Below, piece by piece: positions 58,600 through 64,000 of a DNA stretch of 64,000 nt. Every line of letters begins with the position of its first letter. Within the stretch, counting starts at the first letter, position 1. The position numbers were made by a program, and so were the translations under genes. This DNA is from Haloarculaceae archaeon. GTDB taxonomy: Archaea; Halobacteriota; Halobacteria; Halobacteriales; Haloarculaceae. Below the pieces are notes generated by a model, which worked only from the letters and a program-made list of their open reading frames with translations, did not search any database and was not told the DNA's origin. The stretch lies in assembly GCA_007122455.1 (NCBI GenBank), contig SKTU01000011.1:1-64000 (forward strand). The letters are read 5' to 3'.

Positions 58600-59301
58600 T
58601 CATCTCTCGAGCGTCTCGGCGAGAGACTCGATATCGGGTAGTACCAAATCCGGCTCTTCGCCGAGAAACTCTCTCGGATAGTTCTTCTCCGGTCTGTCGA
58701 GCCACACCGTCCGCATTCCGGCGTGTTTCGCTCCCCAGACGTCACGCATCGTTCCACCCGAAACGTGGAGGATACGGTTTATCGGCGTCCCCGTTCGGGC
58801 CGCACCGTGTCGGTATATCTCCGACTCGGGTTTGTAGCGCTCTATCTCGTCTGCGCTGATCGCGTCCTCGAGGAGGTCGGCTATCTCGGCCTGTTCGAGC
58901 ATCTCCTGTAGCATTTCGGGATCCCCGTTCGAGATGACGTACATCTCGTATCCCTCGTCCGCGATTCGCTCCATTCCCGGTCGAACGTCTGGAAAGATCG
59001 AAAGGTTGTTCTTGTAGACCTCTCGCCGGATGGTTTCGAGAACTTCGTCGGACACGTCGTATCCGTACGTTTCGAGCGCGAATCGGAGCGAGAGCTTCAG
59101 AATCTCGTAAAACGGCGTGTACGCGTCGATGTCGTTCGCGATCACCGTGTACATCATGTTCCGGGCTCGCCAAACCCTCGAAACCGATGGGGGGTCGTCG
59201 AGCCCGTCGACGTGTTCGGCGAGTGCCGCTTCTTGATAGTCGATGTCGACGAGCGTCGTGTAGGAGTCGAACGTGACCGTCTCTATTTCGTCGAGGTTCA
59301 T
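58600..59301 (-). CDS. HAD-superfamily hydrolase, haloacid dehalogenase type II-like
   Basis: IETVTFDSYTTLVDIDYQEAAL, YEMYVISNGDPEML, YKPESEIYRHGAARTGTPINRILHVSGG. Confidence 0.9.
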   Translation of the reverse strand: MNLDEIETVTFDSYTTLVDIDYQEAALAEHVDGLDDPPSVSRVWRARNMMYTVIANDIDAYTPFYEILKLSLRFALETYGYDVSDEVLETIRREVYKNNLSIFPDVRPGMERIADEGYEMYVISNGDPEMLQEMLEQAEIADLLEDAISADEIERYKPESEIYRHGAARTGTPINRILHVSGGTMRDVWGAKHAGMRTVWLDRPEKNYPREFLGEEPDLVLPDIESLAETLER

Positions 59302-59465
59302 TGAGAGGCAATCCTCTACCAACTGCTTAACCTTTCGCCGTGTGGTAGCAATCACCTCACAACCGCGACTCGCCCCGCCTTCCTCGATATTTGTTCATCA
59401 GTATTGCCACTCTTTCATGAGGGTTGAGGGAGAGATACTTTACCGACCACGGTGGCAGGGTACGC

Positions 59466-59936
59466 ATGACGCGCGAAATCACTGCCGAACGGATCCGCTC
59501 GTGGATCGACGACGAGCTCGTAGAGAACGTCGACCGGATGCCGGACGACGCTGCGGAGTTCAACTACGTCGTCGAGATGTCGAACGTCTTCGTCCACGTC
59601 GTCCGTCGAGAGCCGGACGGTCCGATCCTCGTCGGCCAGCAGATCGAGTACGGCGACGAGATCAGATCGCGAATACGGGAGATGGATCCTTCCGATCGGA
59701 ACGACCTCGTCGCACGGATCCGAGAGACGCTCACTGCCGCGCCGGTCGTCTACGGCTTTCACGACGAGTACGGCAACAACGTCCGGTTTGCCGACGTCTA
59801 CCGCGTCTTCCTCGAACACCGGATCTACCCCGACGCAGCGAGCCAACAGATGCTGATGTCGGGGCTGGTCGACGTCTGGAAGGTGATGCGCTACCTCGAC
59901 GACATCGTCACGCTGATGGGGAGTGTCGAGGGCTGA
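59466..59936 (+). CDS. DUF2299-like archaeal protein
   Basis: MTREITAERIRSWIDDELVENVDRMPDDAAEFNYVVEMSNVFVHVVRREPDGPILVGQQIEYGDEIRSRIREM. Confidence 0.7.
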   Translation: MTREITAERIRSWIDDELVENVDRMPDDAAEFNYVVEMSNVFVHVVRREPDGPILVGQQIEYGDEIRSRIREMDPSDRNDLVARIRETLTAAPVVYGFHDEYGNNVRFADVYRVFLEHRIYPDAASQQMLMSGLVDVWKVMRYLDDIVTLMGSVEG

Positions 59937-60037
59937 ACGTCGGGACGTAGTTCGGATTTCGACGTCACGCGATGTCGTTTTCGACAGAGTATTTATCACC
60001 CTCTCACTTCCATGGGAAGTAGTACCACCGAATACGG

Positions 60038-61810
60038 GTGATCAGTATTACCAACTATGGATTCGTAATAGACAACCGGAGATGTATCGGGTGCCACGCC
60101 TGTACGGTCGCGTGCAAGGCCGAACACGACGATCCGATCGGCGTCAACAAGACGTGGGTGAAGTACATCGAGAAAGGTGAATTTCCGAACACGAACCGGA
60201 ACTTCTCGGTGATGCGGTGTAACCACTGTGACGACTCTCCCTGTACCGACGTCTGTCCGGTGACAGCGCTCTGGGAGCGCGAGGACGGCATCGTCGACTT
60301 CGATCCCGAGCGCTGTATCGGCTGTAAGGCGTGTATGCAGGGCTGTCCCTACGACGCGCTCTACATCGATCCCGAAACGTCGACCGCTGCCAAATGTAAC
60401 TACTGCTCCCACAGAGTCGACGCGGGCCGAGAGCCGGCCTGCGTGACCGTCTGCCCCGAGGACGCAATCATCGCGGGCGACATGGAGAACCCCGATACGG
60501 AGATCACGCGGACGATCTCCGAACAGGAGGTCCAGGCCCGAAAGCCCGAGAAGGGAACCGAGCCGAAGCTGTTCTACGTCAACGGCGACGAGGGGAGTAT
60601 CACGCCGGGCACGACCGCCCGCGAGGAGCATTACATGTGGAGCGACGCACCGAACCGCACCGAGGTTCAGGGCGGCCAGCGCGAGGACTTCGACCTCCAG
60701 CGCGCCGCCCAGTCACTGGCCGACTCCGACGTCTCGCTGTCCGGTGGCGGTGAGGGAGACGGCGACCGGGCCCGCGCAGACGGTGGCTGTGGCTGCGGCG
60801 GGAACTGTCGGTGTCGCGGGAACGGTGATCGCCGGTACGCGTCCGACGGCGGTAGCCACGCCGCGACGCCGACTGCGAGCGGTACGGCCGGTGGAGAGAG
60901 CGGGTCCAGGACCGAGCGCGCCTACGAACTGCTCCACGAGGAAGCCAGGCGCGTCTACGACGTCGGCGAGAGCCACTACCAGTCGTGGGGCTGGGAGGTG
61001 TACTCCTACACCTGGACGAAATCCATTTCGGCAGGGGCGTTCCTCCTTCCCGCGCTGTTGGTCGTCACCGGCCTCGTCGACGCCAGTGCGACGCTGATCG
61101 GGACCGCCGCGGCCGTGAGTGTGGCCTTCCTCGGACTGACAGGTGTCCTCCTCGTGCTCGATCTCGAGCAGCCTTCGCGCTTCCACTGGGTGCTGTTGCG
61201 TCCGAACTGGCGTTCGTGGCTGGTGAAGGGCGCCTACATCATCACAGCGTTCGGCGCCTTCCTCGGGGCCATCGTTCTCGGCTGGGTGCTCGGCTACGGG
61301 AGCGCGATCACTCACCCCGTAACTCTGGTCGTCGGCATCGCGCTGTCGACGGCCACAGCCGTCTACACGGCGTTCCTCTTCAGCCAGTCGAAGGGGCGCG
61401 ACCTCTGGCAGAGTCCCGCGATGCCGATCCACATGTTCACGCAGGCAGTCATCGCCGGTAGCGCGGTGACGGCCCTGCTGGGGCTGCTCGGCTACGGCGG
61501 GCTCGTGGAGCCGTCGCGGCTGTTCCTCGCCGGTGGGCTCCTCGCTCACGCCGCACTCGTCGCCTCCGAGATATTCACGCCGCATCAGACTGAGGACGCC
61601 GAAGAGGCCGCCGCACGCATCACTCGCGGGCGGTTCAGCCGCACGTTCTGGATCGGCGGTATCGTCGTCGGGATCGCACTCCCGCTCATCGCACTCGCGG
61701 TGGGCGGCGCTCCCGCTCTCGTCGCGGGTGCCGGCGTGCTCGCACTCGCTGGCCTGTTTGCCTTCGAGTACTGCTGGATAATCGCACCACAGACGATCTC
61801 ACTCGCCTAA
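60038..61810 (+). CDS. Fused 4Fe-4S ferredoxin subunit plus NrfD-like membrane anchor of a molybdopterin oxidoreductase
   Basis: CIGCHACTVACKAEH, CNHCDDSPCTDVCPV, CIGCKACMQGCPYDA, CNYCSHRVDAGREPACVTVCP; then a Cys-rich linker CGCGGNCRC; then eight or more TM helices. GTG start. Confidence 0.9.
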   Translation: MISITNYGFVIDNRRCIGCHACTVACKAEHDDPIGVNKTWVKYIEKGEFPNTNRNFSVMRCNHCDDSPCTDVCPVTALWEREDGIVDFDPERCIGCKACMQGCPYDALYIDPETSTAAKCNYCSHRVDAGREPACVTVCPEDAIIAGDMENPDTEITRTISEQEVQARKPEKGTEPKLFYVNGDEGSITPGTTAREEHYMWSDAPNRTEVQGGQREDFDLQRAAQSLADSDVSLSGGGEGDGDRARADGGCGCGGNCRCRGNGDRRYASDGGSHAATPTASGTAGGESGSRTERAYELLHEEARRVYDVGESHYQSWGWEVYSYTWTKSISAGAFLLPALLVVTGLVDASATLIGTAAAVSVAFLGLTGVLLVLDLEQPSRFHWVLLRPNWRSWLVKGAYIITAFGAFLGAIVLGWVLGYGSAITHPVTLVVGIALSTATAVYTAFLFSQSKGRDLWQSPAMPIHMFTQAVIAGSAVTALLGLLGYGGLVEPSRLFLAGGLLAHAALVASEIFTPHQTEDAEEAAARITRGRFSRTFWIGGIVVGIALPLIALAVGGAPALVAGAGVLALAGLFAFEYCWIIAPQTISLA

Positions 61811-61811
61811 C

Positions 61812-64000
61812 ATGGGACACGAATACAACATCAGTCGAATCGAGTCGATCGCCGAGAAGTTGGGGCTGCTGTCGGACCGGTCACGCGACACCACGAAACA
61901 GCGACAGGGGACCAGCGACCGCGTCGACCCGATCGGAAACGGGGCGCTCACCGACTATCCCGATCCCGACCAGTGGGACGACTGGACGGAGTACGAGTCG
62001 TCGGGAGAGCCCCGGAGCTACTCGCTCGTCCCGACGGCCTGCTTCAACTGCGAGGCCGGCTGTGGGCTGTTGACCTACATCGACAGGGAGAGCGGCGAAA
62101 TCCGGAAGATCGAAGGGAACCCCGAGCATCCCGGCTCCCGCGGAAAAAACTGTGCGAAGGGGCCCGCGACGGTCAACCAGATCAACGATCCGCAGCGCAT
62201 TCTCCATCCGCTGAAACGCGACGGTCCGCGCGGAAGCGGACAGTGGACGCGGGTTTCGTGGGACGACGCGCTCGCCGACATCGCCTCGCGGATGCGCGAG
62301 GCCATCGAGGATGACCGGGGCAACGAGATCACCTACCACGTCGGTCGGCCGGGCCACGAGGATTACATGGATCGAGTGATCAACGCCTGGGGTCTCGACG
62401 GGCACAACTCCCACACGAACATCTGTAGCGCCGGGGCGCGCGCGGGATACGCCTTCTGGCACAAATACGATCGGCCGAGTGCGGACTTCGCGAACGCCGA
62501 GTTCATCCTCCTGCTGTCGGCGCATCTGGAGTCGGGACACTACTTCAACCCTCACGCCCAGCGCATCATGGAGGGGATGCAGGAGGGCGGAGAACTCGCG
62601 GTGATGGATCCGCGCCTGTCGAACACGGCGGCGATGTCCGACTACTGGCTGCCGACCCAGCCCGGTAGCGAGGCCGCGGTGTTGCTCGCGATGGCGAACG
62701 TCATCCTCGAGGAGGAGCTCTACGATCGACAGTTCATGGAGCGGTGGGTGAACTGGCAGCAGTTCCTCGACGAAGCTCACCCCGACACCGAGCGGACGTT
62801 CGACGCGTACGTTCGCACGCTCGGGGATATCTACGCCGAGTTCACGCCCGCGTACGCCGAGGCCGAGAGCGGGGTCGACGCCGACCGCATCGAGAAGGTG
62901 GCGCGAAAGATCGGCGCCGCCGGGGATCGATACGCCAGCCACATCTGGCGATCGGCCGCCTCGGGCAACGAGGGCGGGTGGCAGGTCTCGCGGACGCTTC
63001 ACTTCCTGTCGGTGCTCACGGGGAGCGTCGGGACGAAGGGCGGTACCTCTCCGAACGCGTGGCACAAGTTCGATCCGCATCTGCCGAACGAACCCCCACG
63101 CCAGCGGCTCTGGGACGAGATCCAACTTCCCCGCGAGTACCCGTTCGCTCACTACGAGATGAGCCAGCTGTTGCCGTACTTCCTCAAGGAGGATCGCGGA
63201 AAGCTCGCGGTGTATTTCACGCGAGTTTTCAATCCGGTGTACACCTATCCGGACGGATTCAGCTGGATCGAGGCGCTCACCGACGAGGAGAAGGTCGAAC
63301 TCCACGTCGCGCTCACGCCGACGTGGAACGAGACGGCGTACTTTGCCGACTACGTGCTCCCGATGGGCCACAGCCCAGAGCGCCACGACATTCAGAGTCA
63401 GGAGACCCACGCGGGCACATGGGTGACGTACCGCCAGCCGGTGTTGCGCGAGTACGCCGAACGGGAGGGGACGGAGATAGAACACAGCTACGAGGCAAAC
63501 CCAGGCGAGGTGTGGGAGGAAGACGAGTTCTGGATCGAGCTGTCGTGGCTCGTCGACGAGGACGGCGAACTCGGAATCCGCGAACATTTCGAGTCGCCGT
63601 ACCGGGAGGGCGACGACGACGCCCCGGCGAAGATGACTATCGACGAGTATTACCGGTACGTCTTCGAGCAGGAGGACCGACTCGTCGACATCGCCGAGGA
63701 GCGCGACATGACGCCGCTGGAGTACATGAAACACCACGGGGCGTTCGAGGCGTCGACGAACGACTACGAACTGCACGAGACGCCGCTCGATCCGGCGGTG
63801 CTCGAGGCGGACGACGTCGTCGTCGACGAATACGGAACCATCCACCGGCTGCTCGCCGACGAGGCCGTCACGAGGAGCCGCGACGTCGCCGAGACCGACG
63901 GGCGGGGCGACCCCCCCGCCCACGACACGGTTACGTCCGATGCACTCGACGGGATCGAGACGGAGGTCCTCGGCGTCGTCGTCGACGGCGAGCCGAAACG
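61812..64000 (+). CDS. Molybdopterin oxidoreductase catalytic subunit (truncated by the window edge)
   Basis: MGHEYNISRIESIAEKLGLL...VPTACFNCEAGCGLLTYIDRESGEIRKIEGNPEHPGSRGKNCAKG (4Fe-4S), HTNICSAGARAGYAFW; open to the end of the window and absent from the ORF track. Confidence 0.93.
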   Translation, partial: MGHEYNISRIESIAEKLGLLSDRSRDTTKQRQGTSDRVDPIGNGALTDYPDPDQWDDWTEYESSGEPRSYSLVPTACFNCEAGCGLLTYIDRESGEIRKIEGNPEHPGSRGKNCAKGPATVNQINDPQRILHPLKRDGPRGSGQWTRVSWDDALADIASRMREAIEDDRGNEITYHVGRPGHEDYMDRVINAWGLDGHNSHTNICSAGARAGYAFWHKYDRPSADFANAEFILLLSAHLESGHYFNPHAQRIMEGMQEGGELAVMDPRLSNTAAMSDYWLPTQPGSEAAVLLAMANVILEEELYDRQFMERWVNWQQFLDEAHPDTERTFDAYVRTLGDIYAEFTPAYAEAESGVDADRIEKVARKIGAAGDRYASHIWRSAASGNEGGWQVSRTLHFLSVLTGSVGTKGGTSPNAWHKFDPHLPNEPPRQRLWDEIQLPREYPFAHYEMSQLLPYFLKEDRGKLAVYFTRVFNPVYTYPDGFSWIEALTDEEKVELHVALTPTWNETAYFADYVLPMGHSPERHDIQSQETHAGTWVTYRQPVLREYAEREGTEIEHSYEANPGEVWEEDEFWIELSWLVDEDGELGIREHFESPYREGDDDAPAKMTIDEYYRYVFEQEDRLVDIAEERDMTPLEYMKHHGAFEASTNDYELHETPLDPAVLEADDVVVDEYGTIHRLLADEAVTRSRDVAETDGRGDPPAHDTVTSDALDGIETEVLGVVVDGEPK

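Noticed and set aside
60012-60041. Nine-codon upstream ORF (MGSSTTEYG*) overlapping the GTG start of the FeS-NrfD gene
   Set aside because: Such short ORFs are expected by chance; no evidence of translation.
61881-63923. 680-aa minus-strand ORF
   Set aside because: Antisense shadow of the molybdopterin oxidoreductase, whose plus-strand frame carries the clear CFNCEAGC and HTNICSAGAR motifs; GC-rich DNA yields long antisense ORFs.
1-64000. CRISPR array
   Set aside because: No series of regularly spaced identical repeats was seen; only short isolated palindromes.

Overview
This 64 kb GC-rich window looks like a haloarchaeal chromosome. The evidence is acidic translated proteins, archaeal TATA-like promoters, and genes such as cetZ, mptA, cofC, aIF5B, pyruvoyl-dependent arginine decarboxylase and ba3-type oxidase. 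Most of it is housekeeping or conserved haloarchaeal sequence: an ars operon, lysA, nadE, a ba3 oxidase with a Cu P-type ATPase, infB/nob1, pgi, secFD, mptA/nadK/cofC/cetZ, tmk, rnhA, and a molybdopterin oxidoreductase running off the right end. Two tRNA genes are supported (Thr-GGT, minus; Gly-CCC, plus). The accessory highlights are: (1) a tRNA-Gly-associated, AT-richer cassette at 11.5-14.5 kb encoding a MazG-like pyrophosphohydrolase, a PD-(D/E)XK-like/DUF2075 helicase fusion and a DnaQ-like exonuclease, which is a candidate uncharacterised defence or nucleic-acid-processing module next to a duplicated tRNA 3' end and a decayed SDR gene; (2) a 1534-bp TnpB-only (IS1341-type) element at 22065-23598 that splits a REC-PAS histidine kinase, whose reading frame can be rejoined by eye, with the flanking kinase DNA as the predicted TnpB guide; (3) a frameshifted cytosine-deaminase-like gene; (4) several short perfect inverted repeats at promoters (arsR, ZIP transporter, Lrp/TrkA locus); (5) two small ORFs absent from the ORF track (a CbaD-like peptide and a 43-aa protein next to nob1). 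No CRISPR array or integrase was seen. All family names come from motif recognition in the translations; no database search was run.
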